DNA from: Anaerolineales bacterium
Lineage (GTDB): Bacteria > Chloroflexota > Anaerolineae > Anaerolineales > UBA11579
Direction of reading: 5' to 3'
DNA: 64,000 nt
Assembly (NCBI GenBank): GCA_019637755.1
Contig: JAHBVC010000001.1
Coordinates: 62,001 to 126,000 of the forward strand
The notes under the pieces are model-generated. The model saw nothing but the letters and a program-made list of their open reading frames with translations, did no database searches and was not told the origin of the DNA. How positions within the stretch are numbered: the first letter of the stretch is position 1; every line of letters begins with the position of its first letter. A program made the position numbers and the translations under genes. Positions 34,116 through 45,472 of this stretch are shown in pieces.

Positions 34116-34898
34116 CTAGGCGTTGCCGGTCTTGTGGAAGACGAACTGATGGCAGCCCGTAGGCACCTTGGCGGGGATGAAATCGACGCGCTCAAAGCCC
34201 AGGCTTGCCATGTGCTCGGTGAGCCCTGCTTCGCTAGCATGCTCATAGGGGTAACCGCCCACCCAGTCCACCACGTCGTGATAAAAATCCATGCCGCGTT
34301 CTTTCTTGCGCGGATCCTGGCGCGTCACTAACCACTTGGCCACGTAGATCACCCAATAGTTGATTGCGATCAGCCCGCGCCGCAAGAAGGCCGGCGAAAC
34401 GTTGTACAGCCATTTGATGGTGTGCCACAAAGGCGAGCTCCAGTGCGAACGGTAAATGGCTAGTACCAGATGCCCCTGCGGCTTGGTGAGCTGGGCGGCG
34501 TGCTGCAGCGCCAAAGCCATATTACCGGTATGGTGCAACACGCCCCACGAGTGCACAACATCAAAGCCGCCGCCTTGGCCCAGCTCCGCGACGCAGCCGG
34601 GGTCGAGGATCGAGCCGATGCTGAGCACAGGCGGTTGGGCCAGCGTGAAGTGCGTTTGGGTGAGCCGCGCCGCTTCCAAATTGTCACTGTCAATGTCTAT
34701 GCCGCAGCAATGCGCCCCGGCTTCGGCGGCCAGGCAGATCGAAAGCCCCTGGCCAAAGCCAATATCGAGGAATTGCGTGCCCGCCAGCGGCACCTGGGCA
34801 AACAAGCGTACAAAATCAGTGCGGGCGGCTTCGATCTGTTGTGCGTTGAGTGCAGTGCGGGCGTAGGATTGCCAATTTTTGCCGAAGTTAAAACGCAT
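34116..34898 (-). CDS. Class I SAM-dependent methyltransferase
   Basis: A 260-residue protein with the SAM-binding glycine loop FLDIGFGQGLS, the acidic end of strand 2 CCGIDIDSDNLEAA and motif VHSWGVLHHTG. The C-terminal third is specific and of unknown role. ATG 34898 stands six bases after TATACT; the frame extends further upstream but without a ribosome site. Substrate is unknown. It is divergent from the membrane-protein group starting near 34939, and the two promoters overlap. Confidence 0.87.
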   Translation of the reverse strand: MRFNFGKNWQSYARTALNAQQIEAARTDFVRLFAQVPLAGTQFLDIGFGQGLSICLAAEAGAHCCGIDIDSDNLEAARLTQTHFTLAQPPVLSIGSILDPGCVAELGQGGGFDVVHSWGVLHHTGNMALALQHAAQLTKPQGHLVLAIYRSHWSSPLWHTIKWLYNVSPAFLRRGLIAINYWVIYVAKWLVTRQDPRKKERGMDFYHDVVDWVGGYPYEHASEAGLTEHMASLGFERVDFIPAKVPTGCHQFVFHKTGNA

Positions 34899-34904
34899 GC
34901 GGGC

Positions 34905-34931
34905 AGTATAACCTGCTATGCAGAGTACAAT
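34905..34931. promoter_or_regulatory. Overlapping divergent leaderless promoters
   Basis: On the minus strand TATACT (34910-34905) lies six bases before the methyltransferase ATG. On the plus strand TACAAT (34926-34931) lies seven bases before the ATG at 34939. The two -10 boxes are 15 bp apart, so simultaneous use is unlikely. Confidence 0.6.
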
Positions 34932-34938
34932 CGCCAGC

Positions 34939-35748
34939 ATGCGTCTGGAGCGTTTCCTCCCGGATCGAGAGCGGCTGAGCGCGGTGATGGCCGTGATCCT
35001 GCTGGCCTATGTGGCCGTGCGCTTTGTGCAGGTGCCGCCGCTGGTGCTAGATTGGCAGTTGCTCGGCGTGCATTTGCCGCTGCAACTCGGCATCAACACC
35101 TTGCTGGCCGTCTTGCTGGCTGGGCTCACCGCCGCCGGGGCCGATTGGCTGCTGCGCGATCATCCGGCCCTGGGGCAGCGCAGCACCTATAGTCACTGGC
35201 TGTTGCCTGCCATGACCGCCTGGGTGCTGGCGCTGGTGCTGAGCAATTTGCCCTTCAGCGCCAGTTGGTGGATCGCCTTCCTGGTGTGCGCCCTGCTGCT
35301 GCTGGCGATCCTGCTGGCGGAGTACAACAGCGTTGCCGAGGAGGGCCAATTGTATGCCCTAGTGAGCACTGCGCTCAGCACCCTGGCACTGATCCTCTTT
35401 CTGGTCCTGGCGATCAGCGTACGCGGCTTAGGCTTGCGGCTCTTCCTGGCCTTGCCGGCGGTAGGCCTGGGCGCTTTTTTGGCCGGCACGCGTCTGAACT
35501 TATTACGCAACGTCGAGAACTGGCATTCCTTGCAACTAGTGGGGATGACTTTTCTAGTAGTACAGGTGGCCGCGGTGTTGCACTATCTGCCCGTCTCTGC
35601 GTTGGGTTATGGCCTGGTGCTGCTGGGCGCCTTGTTCGCACTCAACAACTATATGGCGAACCTCAATACGGGCCAGCCGGCCAAAGAGGCGGCCCGCGAG
35701 CCGCTGATCGCCGCAGGTGTGTTTTTGCTGCTGGCGGTGCTGGTGTGA
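34939..35748 (+). CDS. Polytopic membrane protein of unknown function
   Basis: About 269 residues with seven or eight hydrophobic helices and few charged loops. No family motif is recognised. The ATG at 34939 is favoured by the TACAAT seven bases upstream; an ATG at 34918 is the alternative (TATAAC five bases before it). Its stop overlaps the GTG of the JAMM protein gene. The group of three overlapping genes suggests a joint envelope function. Confidence 0.7.
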   Translation: MRLERFLPDRERLSAVMAVILLAYVAVRFVQVPPLVLDWQLLGVHLPLQLGINTLLAVLLAGLTAAGADWLLRDHPALGQRSTYSHWLLPAMTAWVLALVLSNLPFSASWWIAFLVCALLLLAILLAEYNSVAEEGQLYALVSTALSTLALILFLVLAISVRGLGLRLFLALPAVGLGAFLAGTRLNLLRNVENWHSLQLVGMTFLVVQVAAVLHYLPVSALGYGLVLLGALFALNNYMANLNTGQPAKEAAREPLIAAGVFLLLAVLV

Positions 35749-36161
35749 GCCAGGGCCGCTGGCGCCTGCAGCCTGAGCATGTGCACAGCATGCAAGTGCA
35801 CGTGGCCCAGCTGGCCCCACTGGAAGCCTGCGGGCTGGTAGCCGGTGCCGCCGGGCTGAGCCAGCAGGTCTACCCTGTAACCAATGCCGCCGCCAGCCCG
35901 ACGCGTTACCGCATGGCGCCCGCCGAGCAGGTGGCCGCCCTCACGGCGATGCAAGCCCAAGGCTGGGAGCTACTGGCGATCTTTCACTCGCACCCCGCTG
36001 GCCCGGCCACGCCATCGCCTCGCGATGTGGCCGAGGCACTATACCCCGGCGCGCTGCATCTGATCTGGGCGCCAGGCGTGGCGGGCTGGGCCTACCGCGC
36101 CTTTTTGTTGGATGGTGGGCAGCCTACGGAGATTGATCTACACGATGAAACAACTGCTTGA
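35745..36161 (+). CDS. JAMM/MPN-domain metalloprotease-like protein
   Basis: The 138-residue protein is one MPN domain. The zinc motif HSHPAGPATPSPRD (H-x-H-x9-S-x2-D type) follows the upstream glutamate in APLEACGLVAG, so the active site looks complete. Bacterial JAMM proteins remove C-terminal peptides or ubiquitin-like tags, or process sulfur carriers. No sulfur-carrier gene is adjacent. GTG 35745 overlaps the preceding TGA, and the 3' end overlaps the next gene by 17 bases, so translation is coupled. Confidence 0.87.
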   Translation: MSQGRWRLQPEHVHSMQVHVAQLAPLEACGLVAGAAGLSQQVYPVTNAAASPTRYRMAPAEQVAALTAMQAQGWELLAIFHSHPAGPATPSPRDVAEALYPGALHLIWAPGVAGWAYRAFLLDGGQPTEIDLHDETTA

Positions 36162-37314
36162 TTCGCAACGGCCCCCGCTGACTCGCCGTGATGTGTGGAT
36201 CACATTACTGGTAATGGCGCTGAGTGCGTTGATCTTCCTGCCGATCTATCGCGTTCGCATCCTCACGCCTACGGATAATGATTACGGCTCGCATATTCTG
36301 TTTGCTCAGCAACTTTTGCTTGGCGACCCGATCCCGGCGCACATTCTGGCTCATCCACTGTTACAGCTCTGCCTAGCTGGCCTGGTGTGGTTGAGCCGCT
36401 CGGTGATCAGCCTGTGGGACGGTATGGTGCTCTCACAAGTGGCCAGCCACGCGCTCACCGCCGGGCTGCTGTATGTGTGGCTGCCCAAAACGCCCGGCCG
36501 CGGCCAGTGGCTGGCGGCCGGCCTGGCGCTTGGGCTGGGGCTGGCTGCGCCAGTCATGCTGCTGGTGCTGGCCGATGGGCAATACTATTTTGGCTACATC
36601 GGCCTGGCCAGTTATCACAACCCTACCGTGATCTTGTTGCGCCCGTTGGCGCTGGCCAGCTTTATCCTGGCGGAACGCGTCTGGCGGCCCGGCCCCAGCT
36701 CAGCGGGCCTCAAACTGGGCGCCGCTGTGCTGGTGGTGCTCTCGGCGCTGATCAAGCCCAGCTATATTTTCATCATGCTGCCTGCGTTGGCGCTGCTGGC
36801 GGCATACCGCCTTTGGAAGCAGCAGCCGCTGGAGCTTGGCTTGCTGGCCTGGGGTTACTTTGTGCCCGGTGTGCTGGTGCTGGCGGTACAGGGGCTGGTG
36901 ACGTATCTGCTGCCTGGCGCCGAGGAGGGCGGCATCGTGTTCGCCCCGCTGGCGGTGGAGGCGGCCTTCTCGGATCACTTGCTGGCTAAGTTCCTGCTGT
37001 CGATTCTCTTCCCGCTGGCGGTGTGGCTGGTGCAGCCGCGCGCCACCCGCCAGGACGGTGCCTGGCTGCTGGCAGGGCTGGCTTTTCTGGTGGGGGCGGC
37101 GCAGATGTACTTGCTGGGCGAGGGCGGCGAGCGCTTACTGCACGGCAACTTCCGCTGGGGTGCGCAGATCGGCTTGTTTTTGTGGCTGGCAGCTTCGCTG
37201 CGGCTGTGCTTGGCGCACAAGCCCGCGCGGCCACTGCTGTGGGTGTACCTGGCGCATGTGGCGGCAGGCCTGGCGTACTACGCCTACTGCATCACCACTG
37301 CCGCTTACGGCTAG
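36145..37314 (+). CDS. Polytopic membrane protein, possibly GT-C-like
   Basis: A 389-residue protein with about ten membrane helices. After helix 1 comes TPTDNDYGSHILFAQQLL, an acidic loop placed like the catalytic loop of GT-C glycosyltransferases; that role is inferred. ATG 36145 overlaps the JAMM gene. No terminator follows before the convergent MBL-fold gene, six bases away. Confidence 0.7.
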   Translation: MKQLLDSQRPPLTRRDVWITLLVMALSALIFLPIYRVRILTPTDNDYGSHILFAQQLLLGDPIPAHILAHPLLQLCLAGLVWLSRSVISLWDGMVLSQVASHALTAGLLYVWLPKTPGRGQWLAAGLALGLGLAAPVMLLVLADGQYYFGYIGLASYHNPTVILLRPLALASFILAERVWRPGPSSAGLKLGAAVLVVLSALIKPSYIFIMLPALALLAAYRLWKQQPLELGLLAWGYFVPGVLVLAVQGLVTYLLPGAEEGGIVFAPLAVEAAFSDHLLAKFLLSILFPLAVWLVQPRATRQDGAWLLAGLAFLVGAAQMYLLGEGGERLLHGNFRWGAQIGLFLWLAASLRLCLAHKPARPLLWVYLAHVAAGLAYYAYCITTAAYG

Positions 37315-37320
37315 ACTAGC

Positions 37321-38181
37321 TTAATCGGCGACGAGTTCCGAGCCTTCCGGCAGCTTGCCATACAACTGGCGATACAGCGCCACCAGATTGCGCTGGTGCA
37401 ACTCTTCGGCCATCCCGGCGATCAGCACGCGGCTCTTGCCGCAATCTTCCACATGCACGGTTTCTAAAATATCCAGCGGGTAACGGCGGCGCGCCGCGCC
37501 ACGCACCACCTTGGTGATCTTGGCCAGGTAATCGAGGTTGTTGCGCACCGCTGCGTCGATCTCGCCACGCAGCACGATCTCGCCGTGGCCGGGCACCAGG
37601 TTCTCCAGGCCCATCTTGGGCAGCTTCTTGAGCGAAGCGGTGGTGTCGTTGATGTCACCATCCGCCAGGATCGGTAGTGCCATAAAGGTATCGCCGCAGA
37701 AGAGGATGCGGTCCTCCTCCACCAGCACGGCGATCGAATCGGCACTATGTCCGGGGAAGGGGAAGATGCTCAAATTCTTCTTGCCGACTTGTAAATTAAG
37801 CTGGCCTTCGGTAAAGGTCACGTTGGGCAAGACCAGCTCTACTTCGCGCAGGCTGGCGTTGTCTTTTTGTTCGGCATCCAATGCAGCACGGCCACGCGTG
37901 TCGAGGTATTCGTGGCACAAACTGTGAGCGATGATCTTGGCGCCGGGGAAGAAACAATTGCCCCAACTGTGATCGGCGTGGTAGTGGGTGTTGATGATGT
38001 AGCGCACCGGCACGCGTAGCTCGCGCTCGATGAAGCGGCGGATCTGCTTGGTTTCTTCGGGCAGGGCGAGGGTATCGATCAGCACGGCCATATCCGGCCC
38101 GGCGATCACGCCCGCGGTGACCTGGGCGTAGAGCTCACTTTGAAAAAAGTAGACATTTTCTGCAATGCGTTCGTGTTGCAC
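37321..38181 (-). CDS. MBL-fold metallohydrolase
   Basis: The 286-residue protein has the metallo-beta-lactamase metal motif NTHYHADHSWGN, a later histidine region PFPGHSADSIAV and GDTFMALPI. Such enzymes are hydrolases such as glyoxalase II-like or quorum-lactone enzymes; substrate is not evident. GTG 38181 has a GGAGG box at good distance; the frame extends to a TTG at 38220 that would overlap this box and is less likely. The gene is divergent from the valS leader. Confidence 0.88.
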   Translation of the reverse strand: MQHERIAENVYFFQSELYAQVTAGVIAGPDMAVLIDTLALPEETKQIRRFIERELRVPVRYIINTHYHADHSWGNCFFPGAKIIAHSLCHEYLDTRGRAALDAEQKDNASLREVELVLPNVTFTEGQLNLQVGKKNLSIFPFPGHSADSIAVLVEEDRILFCGDTFMALPILADGDINDTTASLKKLPKMGLENLVPGHGEIVLRGEIDAAVRNNLDYLAKITKVVRGAARRRYPLDILETVHVEDCGKSRVLIAGMAEELHQRNLVALYRQLYGKLPEGSELVAD

Positions 38182-38300
38182 GTAAAAATTCCTCCAACCC
38201 AATAGCGGGCGAAGGTGCAAGATAGCACAGGCATAGGGGCAAAGTCAAATCTGTGATGAATTTCACTATCTATGAGCACGCCGGCGCGCTGCGGCGCGAT

Positions 38301-38329
38301 TTGCATCTCAGGCGGCGCTTGGGTATAAT
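38301..38329 (+). promoter_or_regulatory. Promoter of valS
   Basis: TTGCAT (38301-38306), 17 bp, TATAAT (38324-38329). Transcription would begin near 38336, just before the T-box. Confidence 0.8.
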
Positions 38330-38339
38330 TGCTGCTTAG

Positions 38340-38610
38340 TAAATAGTCCCTGTTGGGAAGAGTACGCAGATGGATGCGAACAGAAACAAAGGCGATAGGC
38401 TGAGAGCCTTTGCCGCAAACACTGCCGAACGTCGCCCAGCTACAGGGTGCTGAAGAACGAGTTGCTCGGCTAAGAGCCGGGTGGCTTTACTAGACCAGCA
38501 CGGGATCGCCCGATAACGCGAACAGAGAGCTATGCTTGTTGGCAAGCATAGAACCGAGGTGGTACCGCGGAGCCCTTCCGTCCTCATAGTTGTGAGGGCG
38601 TTTTGTTTTT
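38340..38610 (+). ncRNA. T-box leader of valS
   Basis: The T-box core GAACCGAGGTGGTACCGCGG is at 38551-38570, followed by a terminator (CGTCCTCA/TGAGGGCG and TTTT, about 38579-38605). Stem I is closed by CCCTGT (38348-38353) with ACAGGG (38442-38447). GTC at 38431-38433, near the 3' base of stem I and followed by a purine, is a reasonable specifier codon for valine. The leader should read through into valS when tRNA-Val is uncharged. The specifier assignment is an inference. Confidence 0.92.
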
Positions 38611-38732
38611 AAGTCAGGTAATCAGTGAGGAGTGGGCAGTAATCAGGAAAACTAATGTGTGAGCGATGTATTTTTGCATTGCAATCCTAAACCCTAATCC
38701 CTGATCACTAATCACTCATCACTGCTCACTAG
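38611..38732. repeat. GTGA-rich repeat between T-box and valS
   Basis: AATCAGTGAGGAGTGGGCAG (38621-38640) and the complementary segments CTGATCACTAATCACTCATC and ACTGCTCACT (38700-38730) form a long imperfect hairpin of the same family as those in the suf operon. Confidence 0.7.
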
Positions 38733-38744
38733 ATGCGGAGACCT

Positions 38745-41486
<2,742 letters not shown>

Positions 41487-41495
41487 TCTGAGTCC

Positions 41496-41531
41496 AAAAG
41501 GCGGCCTGTGCATAGCACAGGCCGCCTTTTT
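41496..41531 (+). terminator. valS terminator
   Basis: AAAGGCGGCCTGTG and CACAGGCCGCCTTT around CATAG, followed by T residues. Confidence 0.93.
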
Positions 41532-42091
41532 ATCTTGAGTTGGGGATTGCTTCGCTGCGCTCGCAATGACGGGCTTGTGTCGGCCAGCATGCTGCGCCCC
41601 CTACAGCACCTATGTGTCATCCTGAACGGGTAGATAAACGCGCACCAGACCGCCGAACCAACATCAGCGAAGGATCCTTATTGGCAGGTCTTCTATGCTG
41701 AGTCGATTGGCTTGAGAATTGCTTCGCTACGCTCGCAATGACAGATGGGCTAGGGGAATGCTTCGCAATTCACCACTATCCGTCTTTGCGAGGAGTGCGC
41801 AGCATAGCTGCGCCCCTTAAATCACCCACGTGTCATCCTGAGCGGGTAGATAAACGCGCACCAGACCGCCGAACCAACATCAGCGAAGGATCCTTATTGG
41901 CAGGTCTTCTATACTGAGTCGATTGGCTTGGGGATTGCTTCGCTACGCTCGCAATAACAGAAGGGAGTGGGGAATTCTTCGCAATTTACCACTATCCGTC
42001 TTTGCGAGGAGTGCGCAGCATAGCTGCGCCCGACGAAGCAATCTCCGGCCTGTTCGTACATTCGGGTCGTAACGCTGTGCAGCGAAAGGCT
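41532..42091. repeat. Repeat field with a 216-bp tandem duplication
   Basis: Copy 1 (41613-41815) and copy 2 (41829-42031) are spaced 216 bases apart and are nearly identical, starting GTGTCATCCTGA(A/G)CGGGTAG and ending GCATAGCTGCGCCC. Inside are arms of the intergenic repeat families seen elsewhere (GCGAAGGATCC, GCTTCGCTACGCTCGCAAT). No gene is seen. Confidence 0.85.
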
Positions 42092-42820
42092 TCAACGTTC
42101 GCGCTTCTCTCCAAAATTCTGCTCCAGGATTTTCTCCCTTGGCGGGTCGAAGGGCAGGGCTTCGATGCAGGCGGGTACATCGTTATTGGCGCTGCTCACG
42201 ATGGGCGCAACCTGGTGATAGGTCATCTCGTCTGCTGGGTAGGGCTGCAACAAGGCCTGCAGCGCCTTGGCATCGCTTTCGCCGGGCTGCAACCAAGTGG
42301 CGATGTGCTCGGCGGGCAGGATCACGCCCATACGGTGGTGAATCTGCTTTACGAGCGTATTCGGCTCGCAAGTGATGGCGGCGCAGGTCTTGATTTCAGA
42401 GCCATCCATCGAGAGCCAGCTATCCCACACGCCGGCCAGCGCAAACGGGCGGCGCGATTTCATGTGCACCCAGTAGGGCACCTTCTCGCGTTTGCGCGGA
42501 AATTTCACCCATTCGAAGATGCCATCCGCCAGCACGATACAGCGGCGGTAACGGAATGGGCCGCGGAAGGCGGGCGTGCGCGTGATGCCCTCGGAGCGGG
42601 CGTTGATGAGCAGCGAGGTCATCTTGGCGCCGCTGCTGAAGGATGGCACGAGGCCCCAATTCACGAAATCCACGGTGTGGCTGCCATCGTTGAGCACAAC
42701 GGCAACCGGTTGGGTGGGGGCGATGTTGTAACGCGGAGTGAGCTGGTCAGGCACGCTCAGCCAGGGAAAGGTGTCCCGGATACGGTCGGGGCTGGCGGTT
42801 AGCGTAAATCTGCCTGGCAT
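42092..42820 (-). CDS. SRAP-domain protein (YedK/HMCES-like) with Pro in place of catalytic Cys2
   Basis: The 242-residue protein has the SRAP fold: RFTLTASPDRI, PRYNIAPTQPVAVV, INARSEGI, a GIFEW glutamate and HHRMGVIL histidine. Active family members begin Met-Cys-Gly-Arg and use Cys2 to form a covalent bond with abasic sites in single-stranded DNA. Here the start reads Met-Pro-Gly-Arg, so that nucleophile is missing, while the later residues are kept. The ATG at 42820 has a GGAGG and no in-frame upstream alternative that would give Cys. It may bind abasic DNA without crosslinking, or act in another way. Confidence 0.9.
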   Translation of the reverse strand: MPGRFTLTASPDRIRDTFPWLSVPDQLTPRYNIAPTQPVAVVLNDGSHTVDFVNWGLVPSFSSGAKMTSLLINARSEGITRTPAFRGPFRYRRCIVLADGIFEWVKFPRKREKVPYWVHMKSRRPFALAGVWDSWLSMDGSEIKTCAAITCEPNTLVKQIHHRMGVILPAEHIATWLQPGESDAKALQALLQPYPADEMTYHQVAPIVSSANNDVPACIEALPFDPPREKILEQNFGEKRER

Positions 42821-43079
42821 TTTACGCCGCCTCCGCAGCTGTGCTGCTTAGAACTAGACAAGTTTGTAGGGCAGCTCGCCAGAGCTTACGCACAACTGAA
42901 ATCGATCCAGCGAGGCTCCCTCGCTGCGCTCCGGACGCACGGGGTGCGTGTTTATCTGAGAGAGCGAACCCCAGATTGCCACGGTCGGCCGCATTGACAT
43001 GCGGCCCTCCCTCGCAATGACAGGGTTTTGGCTGAGCTTGGTGTGGTGCTGCGCGCAGGGTGCTCACCATACGGCCATT
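42821..43079. repeat. Intergenic repeats between the SRAP and radical-SAM genes
   Basis: Arms such as GAGGCTCCCTCGCTGCGCTC and TGACATGCGGCCCTCCCTCG resemble the other palindromic intergenic repeats, partly rearranged. No gene is seen. Confidence 0.5.
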
Positions 43080-44279
43080 CTAACCGGGGAAGCGCGGGCG
43101 CAATTGCGGGGTCGGTTCGGCCATGTCGAGCAGGCGCATTTGGAAGCTGGGCTGGTGCCCGTTGAGCAGCACGAAGGGTGCGCTGCGCTTGGGCACGATG
43201 CCCAGCGCCTTCAAGTCGTCCAGGCTGGTGATGGCGTGCAGGCGGCGAGCACGCAGGATGGCATCGGCGCTTTTGGGGCCGATGCCGGGTACCAGCAAGA
43301 GCTGCTCACGGCTGGCGGTATTGACCTCGATGGGCTTGTGCAGCAAGGTTTGCTCCGCCCACGCGGTTTTAGGGTCTTTGTTGAGTGGCAGATTGCCGCT
43401 TTGGTTGAAGGGCAGCTCTTCCATGGCGAAGCCGTAATCGCGCAGCAGGAACGAGGCTTGGTACAGGCGATGCTCGCGCCACGGATTCTCGGGGCGGTGG
43501 TTCTCCAGAGGCGTGTCAATGATGGGTGAGAAGGCTGAGTAATAGGTGCGCTTGAGCTTGAGCTCATGATAGAGGTACTCTGAGGTCGAGACCAGTTCCA
43601 CGTCTGTCTCATCGGCACCGCCGACGACAAACTGGGTCACTGTGCTGGCCCAGCGCCCGTTCCAGGTGCTGCCAGGCGCCTCATTGGTGCGGATGTCTTG
43701 GGCCCATTTGAGCGGGGCGAGCAGTTCGTCGGCAAACTTCTTCATCGGCGCCAGGGTGGCCAGGTGCTGGGCGTTAGCACCCTCCAGGTTGACGGAGATG
43801 CGGTCGGCCAGTTGCATCGAACGGCGCACCTGGTCACGGTCGGCGCCGGGCATGATCTTGAGGTGCAGGTAGCCGCGGAAGCCGAGCTTGTTGCGCAGAA
43901 TCTCAGCGGTGTCGATGAGCTTGTCCTGCGTGGTGACACCGCCTTTGATGATGCCAGAGCTGAGGAAGAGGCCCTCGACCAAGCGCTGGCGATAGGCTTG
44001 GTACGAGACCTTGGCCATCTCATCCGGCTTGATGGTGATGCGCTGCATTTTGCTGCGGCCGGCGCGGAAAGGGCAGTAGTTGCAGTTGCGCTCGCAGGCG
44101 GTGGTGAGCATGCTCTTGACCACCTTCATCTTGCGGCCACCCGGCAGCGCCACCTCGCTGATCGGGATCACCGGCAGTTGGCGCCCGCCCACCACGGGAG
44201 CACAAACCTGGTCACTTTCGCTGTCGGCCTCCAGGTGCATATCGCGCCCGACGACGCGTAGTTTCTGCAGCGTTTCCAT
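43080..44279 (-). CDS. Radical-SAM protein with helix-hairpin-helix, putative DNA modification/repair
   Basis: A 399-residue protein of the putative DNA modification/repair radical-SAM family (TIGR03916-like). The cluster motif is ACERNCNYCPF (C-x3-C-x2-C, residues about 63-70) and the C-terminal part has a helix-hairpin-helix, LLLVPGIGPKSADAILRAR, expected to touch DNA. In many genomes the family gene sits beside a uracil-DNA-glycosylase-like gene; none is in this window. The neighbour on the same strand is the SRAP gene, 260 bases downstream. The ATG lies six bases after TATACT. Confidence 0.88.
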   Translation of the reverse strand: METLQKLRVVGRDMHLEADSESDQVCAPVVGGRQLPVIPISEVALPGGRKMKVVKSMLTTACERNCNYCPFRAGRSKMQRITIKPDEMAKVSYQAYRQRLVEGLFLSSGIIKGGVTTQDKLIDTAEILRNKLGFRGYLHLKIMPGADRDQVRRSMQLADRISVNLEGANAQHLATLAPMKKFADELLAPLKWAQDIRTNEAPGSTWNGRWASTVTQFVVGGADETDVELVSTSEYLYHELKLKRTYYSAFSPIIDTPLENHRPENPWREHRLYQASFLLRDYGFAMEELPFNQSGNLPLNKDPKTAWAEQTLLHKPIEVNTASREQLLLVPGIGPKSADAILRARRLHAITSLDDLKALGIVPKRSAPFVLLNGHQPSFQMRLLDMAEPTPQLRPRFPG

Positions 44280-44285
44280 GTTGCA

Positions 44286-44315
44286 AGTATACGCACATGC
44301 GTTCTATTATGGCAA
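44286..44315 (-). promoter_or_regulatory. Promoter for the leaderless radical-SAM gene
   Basis: TTGCCA (44315-44310), 18 bp, TATACT (44291-44286), then six bases to the ATG at 44279. Confidence 0.65.
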
Positions 44316-44707
44316 GCCTTGTCAAGGCAGGCTCATTTTTGGGTTTGCCCGCTGTGCTGCGCTCGGAATGAGCGGAGGTGTGTCATTCCGAACGAGCCGC
44401 GTAGCGGCGAGGAGGAATCCTTTAGGGCATATAAAAGTGAGCTTGTTTTGCCCTAAAAGATTCCTCGCTGCGCTCGGAATGACGGCTTGGTGTAATTCGC
44501 ACTCCCCTCATCTGCTCGCGCCCTCTCCACTTGGAGAGGGCTGGTGGAGTTCAAGACTAGTCCGCAAGTCAACGGGTGAGGGTGGGATGGTTTGCTTCGC
44601 TGCACTCGGAACGCACGGTACAAAAGAAAGAGAGCGCACCAAGTGCGCTCTCTTTCTTTTGTCTTGGGTTTAGCTGACAGCTAATCGCTAACAGCTAACA
44701 GCTGTTT
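44316..44707. repeat. Palindromic repeats and terminator between divergent-end genes
   Basis: A repeat hairpin of the TGTCATTCCGAACGAGC family is at 44381-44484. A second palindrome (GCCCTCTCCACTTGGAGAGG, 44519-44538) follows. The perfect 20-bp terminator stem is listed separately. The tail AGCTGACAGCTAATCGCTAA (44671-44690) is a simple repeat. No gene is seen. Confidence 0.75.
44620..44662 (-). terminator. Strong terminator of the amino-acid ABC operon
   Basis: ACAAAAGAAAGAGAGCGCAC and its exact complement GTGCGCTCTCTTTCTTTTGT flank CAA. The minus-strand reading follows the ATPase gene. Confidence 0.9.
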
Positions 44708-45457
44708 TTAGTGATGTAAGATCTGCGACAAAAACAACTTCGTGCGGTCTTCCTTGGGCTGCTTGAAGATCTGCTCCGGCGTGCCGCTCTCCACAATCTC
44801 GCCCTTGTCAAAGAAAAACATGCGGTCGGCCACGGCGCGCGCAAAGCCCATCTCATGCGTCACCACCAGCATGGTCATGCCCGTCTTGGCCAGCTCGATC
44901 ATCGCGTCCAGCACTTCCTTGATCATCTCGGGGTCCAGCGCGCTGGTAGGCTCATCGAACAGCATGATCTTGGGCTCCATCGCCAACGCACGCGCAATCG
45001 CCACGCGCTGCTGCTGCCCGCCGGAGAGCTGGCCGGGGTACTTGTTGGCCTGCTCCGGGATGCCGACGCGGGTCAGCAGCTCCATCGCCTTTTCTTCGGC
45101 GCGCGCCTTGTCCCACTTGCGCACCCAGATCGGCGCCAGGGTAATGTTTTGCAGCACGGTCAGATGCGGAAAAAGATTGAACTGCTGGAAGACCATGCCG
45201 GTCTCCTCGCGGATCTTCTCAATGTTGCGCACATCGTGGCTCAGCTCAATGCCATCCACAATGATGTCGCCGCTCTGGTGCTCTTCCAGGCGATTGATCG
45301 TGCGAATGAAAGTGCTCTTGCCGGAGCCCGAAGGCCCAAAGATCACGATCACCTCGCCTTGCTTCACTTCCATGTTCACATCACGCAACGCGTGAAAATC
45401 ACCGTACCACTTGTTAACATCTTTGGCGGTGATGATAGGGGTCTTGTTTGCGCTCAT
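44708..45457 (-). CDS. Amino-acid ABC transporter ATPase (AapP/GlnQ-like)
   Basis: A 249-residue ATPase of the polar amino-acid uptake family. Walker A is GPSGSGKST, the signature [15 protein letters not shown] and Walker [16 protein letters not shown]. It closes the operon substrate-binding protein-permease-permease-ATPase on the minus strand, 15 bases after the second permease. The 20-bp terminator stem follows. Confidence 0.96.
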   Translation of the reverse strand: MSANKTPIITAKDVNKWYGDFHALRDVNMEVKQGEVIVIFGPSGSGKSTFIRTINRLEEHQSGDIIVDGIELSHDVRNIEKIREETGMVFQQFNLFPHLTVLQNITLAPIWVRKWDKARAEEKAMELLTRVGIPEQANKYPGQLSGGQQQRVAIARALAMEPKIMLFDEPTSALDPEMIKEVLDAMIELAKTGMTMLVVTHEMGFARAVADRMFFFDKGEIVESGTPEQIFKQPKEDRTKLFLSQILHH

Positions 45458-45472
45458 AGCTCTCCTCGCAAT

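Noticed and set aside
34918-34938. ATG 34918 as start of the membrane-protein gene
   Set aside because: The ATG at 34939 fits the -10-to-start spacing of other leaderless genes better; the earlier start is kept only as an alternative.
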